Assembly: GCA_964017185.1 (NCBI GenBank)
Contig: OZ024878.1
Location: forward strand, 16,947,851-17,011,850
Source: Rugalucina vietnamica
Lineage: Eukaryota > Mollusca > Bivalvia > Lucinida > Lucinidae
Length of the DNA: 64,000 nt
Reading direction: 5' to 3'
This document shows, piece after piece, positions 22,241-33,572 of the stretch (positions within the stretch are counted from its first letter, which is position 1; each line of letters opens with the position of its first letter). A model generated the notes under the pieces. The model saw only the letters and a list, made by a program, of their open reading frames with translations. It did no database searches and was not told the origin of the DNA. The position numbers and the translations under genes were made by a program.

Positions 22241-22606
22241 AGATCTAAAAAGGGGCTTCGGTATCCGAGATATTGGCTTTAATCAACTGTAGTTCAGATG
22301 GATAAATTTGATTGACCATACCTTCAAAATAAGGGTTGTCAATGTACAAAAGGTCATCGAGGTACCTAGAAGTGGAATTAAAAGCCTCGATAACATCAGC
22401 TTGATTATCATGGTTAAGAGAATCGAATCCATGAAATCTCTTTCGTAGCAGTATAAAAATAAATCAACTACGAGAGGTGCGCAATTTGTACCCATCGGAA
22501 TTCCAACAATTTGTCTGTATAACTTGGTCCCAAATCTAATATAAATATTATCCAGGAGATAGGATAAGGCGTCGCACACATTCTGACATGACCAAAGTGT
22601 AGACAA
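22236..22606 (-). pseudogene. PLE reverse transcriptase fragment, frameshifted
   Basis: The minus strand encodes LWSCQNVCDALSYLLDNIYI, then VGIPMGTNCAPLVVDLFLYC, the conserved RT block before the catalytic YLDD. A 5-bp duplication (GATTC) just after ERDFMDS shifts the frame. The remaining RYLDDLLNIDN.. coding is readable in another frame to about 22240. Pseudogene. Confidence 0.65.
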
Positions 22607-23090
22607 TCAAATCATGCATCTTTTCGCTGCAATCTGCAGATTTTCAATACTCAAACTTTATCATTAAACTAGTGAAGAGCATTTCCGCTGTACCACGGAA
22701 ACCCTGCATTGAACACATTAGAATTCGGGAATTGGCTTTCGCTATCGTTACGCACATATTGGTGTACAACTTCATTGGCGTGCAAGAAATACAAATGAAA
22801 TATCACAGAATTTATAATGCAGTAGGTGTTGTCGCCAGCATACTTGACATGTGTCTATATGACAAAAAATAATTGAGCTTTATTCTAGAAATGGTTGGCG
22901 AAAAACATTAGGGTCGTCGGTGCAGGACAAAAGATTTTGACATACATAAGACAGTAATGTGATACACCTCATATGTGAACGAAATTCAAATTGACAACAC
23001 ATTTTGTAAATCACCAGTTAAACACAATGATATCTCAATATGTTTGATTATTACAAACCAAGAATTCAACATCTTCAACATGCTACCAGA
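22600..23090. repeat. Segmental repeat block f, copy 1
   Basis: GAAGAGCATTTCCGCTGT.. near 22674 recurs near 29737, 43702 and 62531. It is followed in each by CTGCATT.AACACA and later by the TTAAACACAATRATATC box. AACATGCTACC near 23078 recurs near 31288 and 63966. Non-coding. Confidence 0.75.
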
Positions 23091-23093
23091 ACG

Positions 23094-23412
23094 CTCGATT
23101 TAAACCCGCCAGTAACTTTGTGTTACTGATCGTTCCAAGTCGATACTTCAGTGGTGGTTCTTTTTGTTTTATGTCTTGGTGTTTAAAATATGTTTGTGCT
23201 GTTGCCGCCTTATGTATGTTTGCAAATTTTTAGTTAAGTTAAGGTAACTGAGTGGCCACCTATTGGGAAAATAGCTGCTCATTCGGCTTACGAAATGTTT
23301 TCATGGTATAAGTACCGGATTGTTAGTTTGGTTTTTTTCCACCTTGGTTTTTGGAGTGGGAGTCTTTTTCTGATTGCGCATTTTCCTGATCTTTGCCTAC
23401 TTGTACTTTTTT
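23094..23412 (+). mobile_element. PLE 3' tail fragment
   Basis: From GATTTAAACCCGCCAGTAAC to the terminal TGATCTTTGCCTACTTGTAC block, plus strand. No coding part is attached. Confidence 0.7.
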
Positions 23413-23549
23413 CTGTCAGCCATTCTTTCGGTAAAAAGTTCAACATTTCAATCAAGATACCAGAGAACCAATGGTCCTGTAAACGCTCATCTGAGATATG
23501 GGAAATATACCAATAAATTTGTTTTTTTTGTATCATGGTCATATACATG

Positions 23550-24660
23550 TATATAGCCCCAGGGCAGGGACAAACGGACCTCTGGGGTCTATTTTATTTT
23601 TCGAATCATAAATATGCCGATTTCCTGGAAATTTTTGCATTCAATGCCATTTTAACAGTTTACTGTATACGCGTCCTAAGCTGACCTTGCTGTAAAATAG
23701 GTCAGTGTCATCACATTATCACAATTTACGTACACATTGTAGTACTCTAGTCCCCGATGCTACATGCCAAGTTTTGTTGAAATCAGTTCATCGGTTCCAG
23801 AGAAGAATATTTTTGAAGGGCTTAGACCATATATGGGCACATTGGTGTCCTCTTCATATAGATATTTCATGTAAACTTTGGCTTTTATTGGCCTGGCAGT
23901 TCCAGAGAAGAAGAACTTTGAATGTCATTGTCATAAACATATATTGTTCCATGGCGGGGGTAGACCAACCTGGGGACCAATGTTTTACTGAATCATAAAT
24001 CGTCAGTCCATTTGCCCATTTCCTTCAAGCGTTTCCCTTCAAATGACATCTTAACAATTTTCCTCATTCAAATGCATGGGCGACCTATGTTGACTTCGCC
24101 GTCAAATAGGTCAGGGTCATCACAGGGTCATAATTTATGTATACACTGTAGTACTCTAGTCGGCAACGCTAACAAGTTTTGTTGAAATTGGTACACCGGT
24201 TCCGGAGGAGAATATTTTTAAAGGGTCTTTTATATATATGGACTTGGTGGTGATCTTGGTCACGTGACCTGGATTATGTACACATTGATTATCCATTACT
24301 CTTCTGTCCATTTGCCCATTTCCGTTATAATAAGCGTTTACCTTCAAATGGCATTTTAACAATTTTCTCCATTCAAATGCATGGGCGATCTATGTTGACC
24401 ATGCCGTAAAACAGGCCAAGGTCATCCCAAGGTCATGATTTATATGAGCTTCGTAGAGCTCCTTACACTGATTCTTCATGCCAAGTTTCAAACAAAGGCC
24501 TTGTAGTTCTGGAGAAGATTTTAATAGGTTCTTGCTATTTTAGCCATGAGGGCCACTTGGACCATTTACGTATACTTTTGTTTCCACTTACCATGGATGC
24601 TTCATATGAATTTTGGCTTTGATTGCCCGGAGAAGATGTTTGAATATTACGATTATATAC
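23550..24660. repeat. Degenerate tandem repeat, ~300-350-bp units
   Basis: Three or more decayed units share CCATTTTAACA.TTT, ATAGGTCAG.GTCATCAC, GTAGTACTCTAGTC and AAGTTTTGTTGAAAT.. followed by TTCC.GA.GA.AATATTTTT. The text resembles the unit of the tandem-repeat element at 46897-49058, so this is probably an old relative. Non-coding. Confidence 0.65.
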
Positions 24661-24759
24661 ATGTACGAGGTATAGTCGGAAAGTTCCCGGACTGGTTCAT
24701 TTCAAAAGATAATTGACGTCCAACTACAATGAAACTCTCGAAATAACAAATACCATCCA

Positions 24760-25030
24760 TTTTCTTTAGTTGTTTGTTCTTGATGATTCATTGACTAGTT
24801 AGTGATTCACCACGAGGACCAAAGAACTAACATCCTGATGAATCAAAAACCAGGACTCACAGATTGAGTAAGCTGCCCGACGATGGAGATCCCTGGGCGC
24901 CGAATAACCTACTAACTCCGGAGCAAAAGAAAAACACCAGTTGGACCCCGGTGGGACAAGCAACAGACAAGAAGCTCCGGTCCCAACCAACTAAAATGAA
25001 TAGCTTTAAGTCGGGGCCATCATAGAGTCA
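24760..25030. mobile_element. PLE tail fragments in opposite orientation
   Basis: 24770-24832 is PLE tail in plus orientation (TTGATGATTCATTGACTAG..CACGAGGACC). From about 24832 to 25028 it is the adjacent tail segment in minus orientation (CATCCTGATGAATC..ACTAAAATGAATAGC). An internal inversion has occurred between two parts that are contiguous in intact tails. Confidence 0.65.
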
Positions 25031-27236
25031 TAAACCACAGGACTTCTACACACACCTGTAAAGGAGTTTTGTATTATTTGTTATATAGACCTGGTGGACA
25101 TCTTGGACAACTGACCGGAACTATTTTGACTGACTTTCATTCTCAGTTTGCAAGGCGGCTCCATATGAAACTTGGCTTTTGTAGTGTCTGAACAGAGTAG
25201 TGTAGAACTGCTGATGTACCAATTATATGAACATTTGACATTACCAGAACGACAAATACGATAACATCTAACTATAACATAGGAACAGAACGACGTTTCC
25301 TTATATAGATCAAGATGTCTTCTTTCATACAAAAAATTGTCCCCGGGGTCTGTTCCAATAAAGGGATGCCAGTTATGATTTAGTGTTACCGGCATTAGGT
25401 CTCCCTGGTCTCTCGTTGTGGGCAAACCAGTAATTGGTTACTTAGTATATTGCACGTTATTTGAAATGGTCCCTCAGGAAATTTCATTGGACGTTTTATG
25501 TTTATGAATAACGTATTCCTTCCACTTAGTGCACGTTGCCTAATTTTCTACATTGCTTCAATAACAATTAGTAAAATGTCATTGGAATTCGCACACTTTG
25601 AACGAAAACAACCGATAAACTGCCTAAGTAATCATGTAAAAATAAGAATGATGATTTTATTTAAATGTTCTAACATTTGCAAAATATCGCTAGACCATTT
25701 AAGCTACTGATAAGATATATATAATATTATTGCGTTCAGGGTGACAAACCGTGTTAAACGTTAAGTACAAATATGCTAGCCCCGCATTTTATATGACCTA
25801 AGTCTGCGCTAATTGGAGCATTATGCGCTATACAGAATGAATATGGTCCATATACGTTTATAACATGTAGTCGCATTGTGTAATGTCTTGTTACACGATG
25901 ATTGCATTGGTTCATTGCACAGTCCCATTATTTTCTAAGCGATTTGCACTGCATTATGAGATTCCCTTGAGCATTTAACACAGACAGAAAGAAAATGAAG
26001 AAGTTCGTATTTAAGGAAAGTGTCAACGATCTCAAGGAAGGAAATCTTATGGAGGTATAATAAAAGGTAACGAGTGACAATGCGTGACAATGCGAAAACT
26101 TGAGTCGAGTACACTTTGAACGGCAGAATATCATTATTAGTGCTAAGATTTGTAAGGAATTCTTGAAGACATTATGAAAGAAATAAAACCACTGCAATCC
26201 TCTTTGTCTGTTTCTGTAGTATTACAATGGTCGCATTGTTTGTTGTCGCCTCCCCGTAACCGACTGAATCCTGTTTTATATTTAAGTTAACGGAACGCGG
26301 AACCAATCAATATGACATTTGCCACGACATGTTTACAAAATGGCATTATACTTCCCATCGTATGTTTATTAACACATAAATAAAAGTTTGTATGGCTGCG
26401 TGGCCACCGTGTTAGAGAAATGCTGGTAATTCAGATGGCTGACCGACGATTGCCCTTACTTTTCATTTTTATTTGTTTCACACCTTCATCAGGAAAACAT
26501 GTCCGTGCAATGAATACCCCCTCATATACCACTTTTGTATAAATAAAGTAGGGTATGCAGGGGTATTCCTATTTTTATTTTGCTCCAAAACATAGTTTGT
26601 GGGTACTCGTTAGAACCGCCTCGGCAACATTAATAAAACTATCAAATATTTTATAGTTTTAAAGCTCTAAAAATATCTGTGTATTGTATCGGCAAAGTTT
26701 TTGTAGTGGTTTTCGAGGTTGTGGTTTTCGTTAACTTTCTTCTTATGGTTTCGTGCAAGAGTATCCCTACGTCATATCTCAAACTTTTGAAAAAGTTTAA
26801 TTACCAGTATAATCTGAGACTCTCGTGTGGTTTTCGCAGATAATAAAACATCAGTCGCCTTACATTCTTTAAAACACATCAGATATCAAGTTAAATAGTT
26901 ATTACGTTTTTAATTAGCCGATACGTGCTTTCTGCTTTTGAGACGGTCATATAAAGCATACCAATAAAAGCATTTCGATCCGATCTGGCAACGTGCGAAA
27001 ACCAACAGAAGCACAGGAGCATTCTGGAAGCGCATTTGTCTCAATAGAACAATACAAAATGCAAAATTGAAGCCTCGCATAATGGCATACTAGCTGTTAT
27101 TAAAATGTCCGTGAACGTGTATGACAGAATATCACCGAGATAGACGAAGATAACATTCTGAAAGCGACATAGTTATAATGCAACAAGGGATGTAATGCTA
27201 ATTTCATATTGTTTAGATACATGCAAAGCGTCAATG

Positions 27237-27345
27237 TTTAGGGAATCGCAGTGGCGTAGTGGTAGAAAGCTGACTACGAATGGAAAGGCCATGAGTTCTA
27301 ACCCCGCTGGGGTGCCTTGTTGTGTCATTGATCATACTGTTTTCA
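27237..27345 (+). mobile_element. tRNA-derived SINE-like copy
   Basis: GTGGCGTAGTGGTAGAAAGCTG is A-box-like. GAGTTCTAACCCC, about 45 bp on, is B-box-like but departs from consensus. A related copy is at 40462-40568, at the same position of the segmental unit, so the insertion predates the duplication. Confidence 0.5.
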
Positions 27346-27887
27346 GTTTTAGTACGTGTCTACTATTGAACCTTCGATACTGTGTGAAAGACGGGGGCTT
27401 TCCTACCAATATACGGAAAGGAACAGAACTTAGTTTTCATTTCTCAAATTGTACAATACTACGGATAAATTGACGAGTGATGGAAACACAACCCCGAATG
27501 TTTGTAAATCACTGTCATCTACAGACATAATCATACTGTGATAATGTTTTGTCTAAGAATTTGATTAATTCTAGTCAAACTAGGCTCTCTAGAGAAAAGA
27601 CAAGGCTATGAAACTAGGAAATTAATTTTCTCTCAAAGATTAGATTTATAAGGAGGCGAGCTGTCTTTGAATTAACCTTCCATATGACCATTACGAAAGA
27701 TAAACTTGAACAAGTAAGAACAGAAATCCCAGGAATTCATACAATTTAAGTTACAATTACAACCCGGTCACTAGCGGTAAAAGAAAATGACTAGCTATTG
27801 AAAGACGAGCAATGTGGTCACCAAGTTGCAAAAGAATTAGAACAAAAAAGGTGTGCATCATGCAACAGTGATTTGTACTCACGCCTG

Positions 27888-27920
27888 ACCCCCCCCCCCC
27901 CACACACACACACACATACG
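27888..27920. repeat. C run and CA microsatellite
   Basis: About a dozen C residues followed by CACACACACACACACAT. Confidence 0.95.
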
Positions 27921-28574
27921 GGGAAGGATGGGGATGGCCGGGCTAAAGCGCAGGACAATTACTTTTTATTGTCCCGGCAGTGCGGGGGAAATGACGGTGT
28001 TTTGATGTTAAGATGTTTACCCCAGGGAGAGTTTCTATCATGAAGAAGGACATTTCTATTATGAAGAAGGACAGGGCAAAGAGCGTAGTTTTGACCTAAA
28101 GTTTGTCCCCTGGGGACGGGGTATATGGCAGGGCATTGAAAACTGAAAAGTCATAATCACGGCCCCTACCCGTAGGTGGGGGAGCCATGGTTACAAAGAC
28201 TGGTGCATAACACAGAAGTAACATAAAATAAACCCAAGCAGAACCGCTTTCTAACGGTGAGACAGAAAGTGCAAATCCTCGCTGGTTCGTCCTGTGATGA
28301 TCTATCTAATACACAAACCTACATGTATATTTTCTTTCGTACTGACCTTTGCCTACAAAGCACAGTAGAACTTAAATTTAAAAAATTTAAAAATATCAAA
28401 TATGTTTTGATGCAAATTGTCCAAATGTTTAAACTATGTTTTTTGTTAATCTTTCTTCCATTTTTTTTTAAAATACAATTGAATCAATGTCAGTTTTTGT
28501 TTGATATCTACAACTAACATTCTTGTAATTGAATAATTTTGTGCTTTAGAAATCAATCTACCTTTGAAACTAGC

Positions 28575-29487
28575 CAGACAAAATCATAAAGAGTTTAAGG
28601 AGTTGATTTCCAAATTTAATGTTGGGCTAAAGACGCGTTTACGTGAGGGCCTTTCGGAACCAGAATTTTATGGTGACTTGGTTTACAAATTTACGAAACT
28701 TATAGAAAGGAACGACTTTTTTCATTTAAGAAAAGTCATTACACGTAACAGACGAATCGGTTATAACTTGAATGTTATGCGACAATTTACATGCTTAGTT
28801 TTTACGCCAATTATGGTTGATAACTATGCTGCCTTCTCTAATTGCACGCCGGTGGGTCGGGCGTCAGACTCTCTGATGGTGCCGACATAAAGTTATTCAT
28901 TGTAGTTGGTTGGGGCCGGAGCTTCTTGTCTGTAGCTTTTCTAGTGGTTTTTCCTTGCCCCGGGTTTCAGTAAGTTATTTGGCGCCCAGGGATCTCCATC
29001 GTCGGGCATCTTACTGAATTTGTTAGTCCTCGTTATAGATTCATCATGGTGGTTATCTATGATTTATTTGTTTGTCCTTGATGATTCTTTGACTAGTTAG
29101 ATATTCACCACGAGGACCGAACAACTAACTTAATGTTGTGAACCACTGCAGAAGATGGGGGTGAAGTTAGGCGCCTGAAAAATCGATTTTAGCCCACAGT
29201 AATTTTGTTACTGGTCTTTCCAAGTCGATACGTCTGTTGTGGTTCCATTTGTTTTATGTTTTGGAGTCGATTTTTTTTGTGCTGTTTAAACCTTATATGC
29301 GTTTTCATATCTTTATTTAAGTTCGCGTTACTGAGTGGCTGCCTATTGGGAAATAGCTGCTCACTCGGCTTACGATATGTGTTCTAAGTATAAGTACTTA
29401 ATTATCAATTTAGGTATTTCCATCTCGGAGTGTGAATTTCTTTCTGATTGTGCCTTTTCCTGATCATTGCCTACTCGTACCTTTCAG
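28575..29487 (+). mobile_element. PLE copy: RT C-terminal fragment plus 3' tail
   Basis: Coding remnant 28590-28890 (GLSEPEFYGDLVYKF, then NCTPVGRASDS) followed by a diverged tail to the CCTACTCGTACC block near 29480. It carries more substitutions than the 33573 and 40575 copies, so it is older. The frame is still open through the C-terminal segment, but the catalytic part is missing. Confidence 0.65.
28590..28890 (+). pseudogene. PLE reverse transcriptase C-terminal fragment
   Basis: About 100 residues matching the post-catalytic region of the 33573-34762 copy, ending CTPVGRASDSLMVPT and then a stop. Truncated at its 5' end inside LISKFNVGLKT. Confidence 0.6.
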
Positions 29488-29489
29488 TT

Positions 29490-30775
29490 ATGAACGAATT
29501 CGCATTTCAAAATATAAAACAATGAATCTGAAGGTATCGTATCATATAGAGGCATTGCAAACAAAATTAAAATAAAATTTGCTATTGGAACAAATGACAA
29601 AGGCAATCCAATGTCAACTTGTAGAACAAATGCTTTCAGGCGACACAAATATGATTTAAAAGAAGACAATCAAATCAAAGCATGCATCTTTTCACTGAAA
29701 TCTGCACATTTTCAATACTTAGATTAAAACTAAACTGATAAAGAGTATTTCCGCTGTTATAGGGAAACCCTGCATTTAACACAGTGTATTTAGGGAATTT
29801 GCTTTTGCGGCCGTTAAACACATATTTGTGTACAGCTTCATGTGGTGTACTGTACATGAAATACAAAAGGAAATACCAAAGAATTCAACATTCAATATAT
29901 GTTGTCGCCAGCATACTTGTAACATGTGTCTTTATGAAAAACAAAATGATTGAGCTTTATTCTAGAAATGGTTGTTGAAGAAACATAAGTATCGTCGGTG
30001 CAGGGCAAAAAGATTCAGTGACATACATAAGACAGTAATTTGATACGCATTATATGAACGAAATCCAAACTTTCGGCCGAGTCAAGATCAGCTTTGCTGT
30101 TTGTATGGCACTTGATGCAAAAAGTGTATTTCTCTGTAGTTTCGTTTTTCTTTGTTTATAATAACTTAAGACCTATCAGGTTTATATTCCAATGATAATT
30201 GTTTTGGTTCTCGTGCGTTTTCAAATACACCATAGTGGGTAATGGGAATAGTTCAGTACAAGAGCTTCAAAACAATGTCTTTGGCTGCTAAATGAGATGA
30301 TCTTCTGCCTAGATAAGCCATTTTCCATGCTGCAGCTACTTTAATGCAATGTAACATGTGTGGTTACATATGAATAATTGGAGAAAACCTTGACTGCAAC
30401 ACACATTTTATTTCTAAGGTGCCTCTTACCAAGGGGCTACGGACTCTATAGGCCATGCCAAATAGCCAAATATATATTTGACCATATCAGCAGTCTTGTA
30501 CAATTTCTTGACAAAACCTTCATACATATTTTACCGGCCCTCAGTCTGAAAAATAATAAGACGCTTTTATTCTTTTTTTGAACTTCCATTTTGAAAATAG
30601 GGGCTACGAACTATACATCAAAATAATGATTTTAAAAGAAACAAGTTCTCTTCACTGTGAGGATAAATTCAACTTCATTGATTCTAAACATTCTTTTGTC
30701 TTAGCAATGAAAGACTAGATACCAAAAAATCATGTTCTAATGTGTAAAGATACCAAGTGAAAAAAGAAAAAAAAG

Positions 30776-30820
<45 letters not shown>

Positions 30821-31600
30821 GCAAAACTACAGTTTCACCTACTATGTTATTTTTTGTCTAAACTGAATTCCGTAAAAAGTATATTACATGGAACATATGT
30901 GTCTTCAATATTACGTGAATACTGGGCCTTACTTATTTTTGAACATGACAGCAAATCAGCTTAGAAAACACCCAAAATAAAAGTGCAACATCACAACATG
31001 CGAAAATGGAGATTTTTGGACATATATTGTCTTGCTATAGCAAAATGTTGCAGAAAATATCCTATTATTACATATGGCCAGAAAGCTTATCACCTAAATG
31101 ATCTAGTAAAATAAAAACATTTATTCTCAGATAAAATCCTATTGAATTATACATGCATACCATGACATACCTGGTTAAAGCAACCCCAATCGTGACACAG
31201 CCGCTGATAACATAATTATTCAAAACCACAAGTTAAACACAATAATATCACAATCTGTTGGCTTAAACCAAACCAAGGATTCAACACGTATAACATGCTA
31301 CCAGAACGTTTGGTAGCTCTATACCTGTCGGCCATAGCTGACGGAAAAATGTTCATCATTTTATCGTAAAAGGTAAAATTGTATACTATAGAAATAGTTT
31401 GATATCACTGTAAAAAATCGGTAAAAACGAATAATTCGACTCATTAGCGTTTTAAGGTTTGTATGTGTATTTTCTACAAAGTTTTAGACAGCTTATTTCA
31501 ATGCACAACGACATCGTAGGATTTCGCGTACATTGATAATTATTACATATATATTTACCAATATTTATCTGTTCATTCGAAAAAGTGGTGCAACCTCGTT
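29490..31600. repeat. Segmental repeat block f, copy 2, and unassigned non-coding DNA
   Basis: 29500-30070 matches block f of the other units (22600, 43440, 62290). 31190-31330 carries TTAAACACAATAATATCACA, GTTGGCTTAAACC (the unoccupied site of the 62871-63935 element) and AACATGCTACC. A long A run lies at about 30768-30820. 30080-31190 shows nothing recognisable. Confidence 0.6.
30768..30820. repeat. Poly(A) tract
   Basis: About 50 A residues with two early G interruptions. No attached retroposon body was recognised upstream. Confidence 0.9.
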
Positions 31601-31607
31601 ATCATAC

Positions 31608-32012
31608 AAAGGTACAAGTAGGCAAAGATCAGGAAAAGGCGCAATCAGAAAAAGATTCCCACTCCAAAAACCAAGGTGGGAAAAAACCAAACAAACAATC
31701 AGGTACTTATACCATGAAAACATATCGTAAGCCGAATGAGCAGCTATTTTCCCTATAGGTTGCTACTCAGTTACCTTAACTTAACTAAAAATATGAAAAC
31801 ATACATAAGGCGCCAACAGCACAAAACATTTAAAAAGGTACAAGTAGGCAAAGATCAGGAAAAGGCGCAATCAGAAAAAGATTCCTACTCCAAAAACCGA
31901 GGTGGGAAAAAACCAAACTAACAATAAGGTACTTATACCATGAAAACATATTGTAAGCAGAATGAGCAGCTATTTTCCCCAATAGGTGGCCACTCAGTTA
32001 CCTAAACTTTAA
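31608..32012 (-). mobile_element. Two PLE 3' tail fragments in direct tandem
   Basis: GGTACAAGTAGGCAAAGATC begins at about 31610 and again at about 31838. Each is followed by the same tail sequence on the minus strand (CAATCAGAAAAAGATTCC..). The first continues to AACAGCACAAAACATTTAAAA, the second stops near TTACCTAAACTT at 32010. There RT sequence in plus orientation begins at once. Confidence 0.7.
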
Positions 32013-32392
32013 ATTTTTCTACTCTGTATACAACTTTACCACATAATCTAATTAAAGAAAAACTTCTGGATTTGATAGAGTGGACCTTCAAAAGGGCATT
32101 GAAAACTATGGTTCACTTTATTTGGCATGTAATGACAGAAAGGCTTTTTTCACTTCCTCTGACCAAAGTCGGTATACACTTTGGTCATGTCAGAATGTGT
32201 GCGACGCCTTATCCTATCTCCTGGATAATATTTATATTAGATTTGGGACCAAGTTATACAGACAAATTGTTGGAATTCCGATGGGTACAAATTGCGCACC
32301 TCTCGTAGCTGATTTATTTTTATACTGCTACGAAAGAGATTTCATGGATTCTCTTAACCATGATAATCAAGCTGCGATAATTTCGACTATCA
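32013..32392 (+). pseudogene. PLE reverse transcriptase N-terminal catalytic fragment
   Basis: Encodes NYGSLYLACNDRKAFF, LWSCQNVCDALSYLLDNIYI and GIPMGTNCAPLVADLFLYCY. Coding is lost after FMDSLNHDNQA, where AT-rich sequence leads into the tandem-repeat element at 32427. The same RT segment is present again at 33680-34030, so the two fragments are separate copies rather than one ORF split by the insertion. Confidence 0.65.
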
Positions 32393-32479
32393 CATGCGCA
32401 TAAAATATGCGCGTACAGTTCGTTTTTAGCTCGCCTGCACGAAGTGCATAGAGCTGTTGTAGTCACCTCGGTCGTGCGC

Positions 32480-32511
32480 GTTTACGTTTACGTTTACGTT
32501 TACGTTTACGT
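32480..32511. repeat. GTTTAC hexamer array
   Basis: Five GTTTAC units in a row near the left end of the tandem-repeat element. Confidence 0.95.
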
Positions 32512-32539
32512 GTGCGTCCGCGTCACACTTTCGGTTAAA

Positions 32540-33480
32540 GTTTTTTAAAAGTCTATATCTCTTGACTATGTTGATGGATCAAGTTGATACTTTGCATGTT
32601 GCTAGATATTGGTCTGAAGTTTTACGCAGTACCATCATGACCCACCCTGGGTGACCTCGAGGTCAAGGTCACAGACTTAGAAATTTTGTGTTTAAGTTTT
32701 TGGTTAAAGTTTTTTAAAAGTCTATATCTCTTGACCATGTTGAAGGATCAAGTTGATACTTTGCTAGATATTGGTCTGAAGTTTTACGCAGTACCATCAT
32801 GACCCACCCTGGGTGACCTTGAGGTCAAGGTCACAGACTTAGAAATTTTGTGTTTAAGTTTTTGGTTAATGTTTTTGTAAGTCTATATCTCTTGACCATA
32901 TTGATGGATTGAGTTGATACTTTGCATGTTGCTTAGCAGCTAGATATTGGTCTGAAGTTTTACGCAGTACCATCATGACCCACCCTGGGTGACCTTGAGG
33001 TCAAGGTCACGGACTTAGAAATTTTGTGTTTAAGTTTTTGGTTAAAGTTTTTGTAAGTTTATATTTCTTGACCATATTGATAGATTGAGTTGATACTTTG
33101 CATGTTGCTAGATATTGGTCTGAAGTTTTATGCAGTACCATCATGACCCACCCTAGGTGACCTTGAGGTCAAGGTCACAGACTTAGAAATTTTGTGTTAA
33201 ATCTTTTGGTTAAAGTCTAAATCTCTTGAACATGTTGATGGATAAAGTTGATACTTGCATGTTGATAGATATTGGTCTCAGGTTTTATGCTGTACATCAC
33301 AACTCACCTGGATGACCACGGACTTGGAAGTTTTGTGTTTAAGTTTTGGTTAATGTTTTTATAAGTCTATATCTCTTGAACATGTAGATTGATCAAGTTG
33401 ATACTTTGCATTGGTCTAAAGTTTATGTTGTACCATCATGACCCACCTGAGTGACCTTGAGGTCAAGGTCATGGGTCATA
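32540..33480 (+). repeat. ~165-bp satellite-like array with TCAAGGTCA boxes
   Basis: Units run GTCTATATCTCTTGACCATG.., ATATTGGTCTGAAGTTTTA.GC, ACCATCATGACCCACC and GGTGACC..GAGGTCAAGGTCAC. The box TCAAGGTCA is near 32664, 32825, 33000, 33170 and 33466. The last units are decayed. No coding. Confidence 0.85.
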
Positions 33481-33572
33481 GATTTTAACCGGCAGATGTA
33501 GTGGCAAAGCACAAGTCAGGCGAGTTACGCTGTCCTGCGACAGCTCTTATTCTAAAAGGTTTTTAAAACCTT

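Larger units (their letters stand above)
25040..28565. repeat. Segmental repeat, copy 2 (blocks a to e)
   Basis: Carries, in order, block a (25190-25720), anchor b (25940), anchor c (26830), a SINE-like copy (27237), anchor d (27508) and block e (TTGATATCTACAACTAACATTC near 28500). This is the least interrupted copy. 26510-26640 contains CCTATTTTTATTTTGCTCC, the unoccupied version of the 46897-49058 insertion site. No coding sequence is supported. Confidence 0.75.
32427..33553 (+). mobile_element. Helitron/pearl-like element with tandem-repeat core
   Basis: Left end AGCTCGCCTGCACGAAGTGCA, with a TGCAC-GAA-GTGCA hairpin, follows a T run. Right end CGCTGTCCTGCGACAGCTC has a CTGTC-CTGC-GACAG hairpin and is followed by TTATT. 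Between lie GTTTAC hexamers (32480-32511) and five to six units of about 165 bp (32540-33480). The same ends bound the 58881-62092 element. End hairpins, insertion at T runs and variable tandem cores are features of bivalve pearl elements and Helentron-type non-autonomous Helitrons. Assignment is inferred; no helicase is present. Confidence 0.6.

Noticed and set aside
27237-27345. Possible tRNA gene (also 19522, 40462, 50440)
   Set aside because: A- and B-box-like motifs are present but no intact acceptor stem or anticodon arm; better explained as SINE copies.
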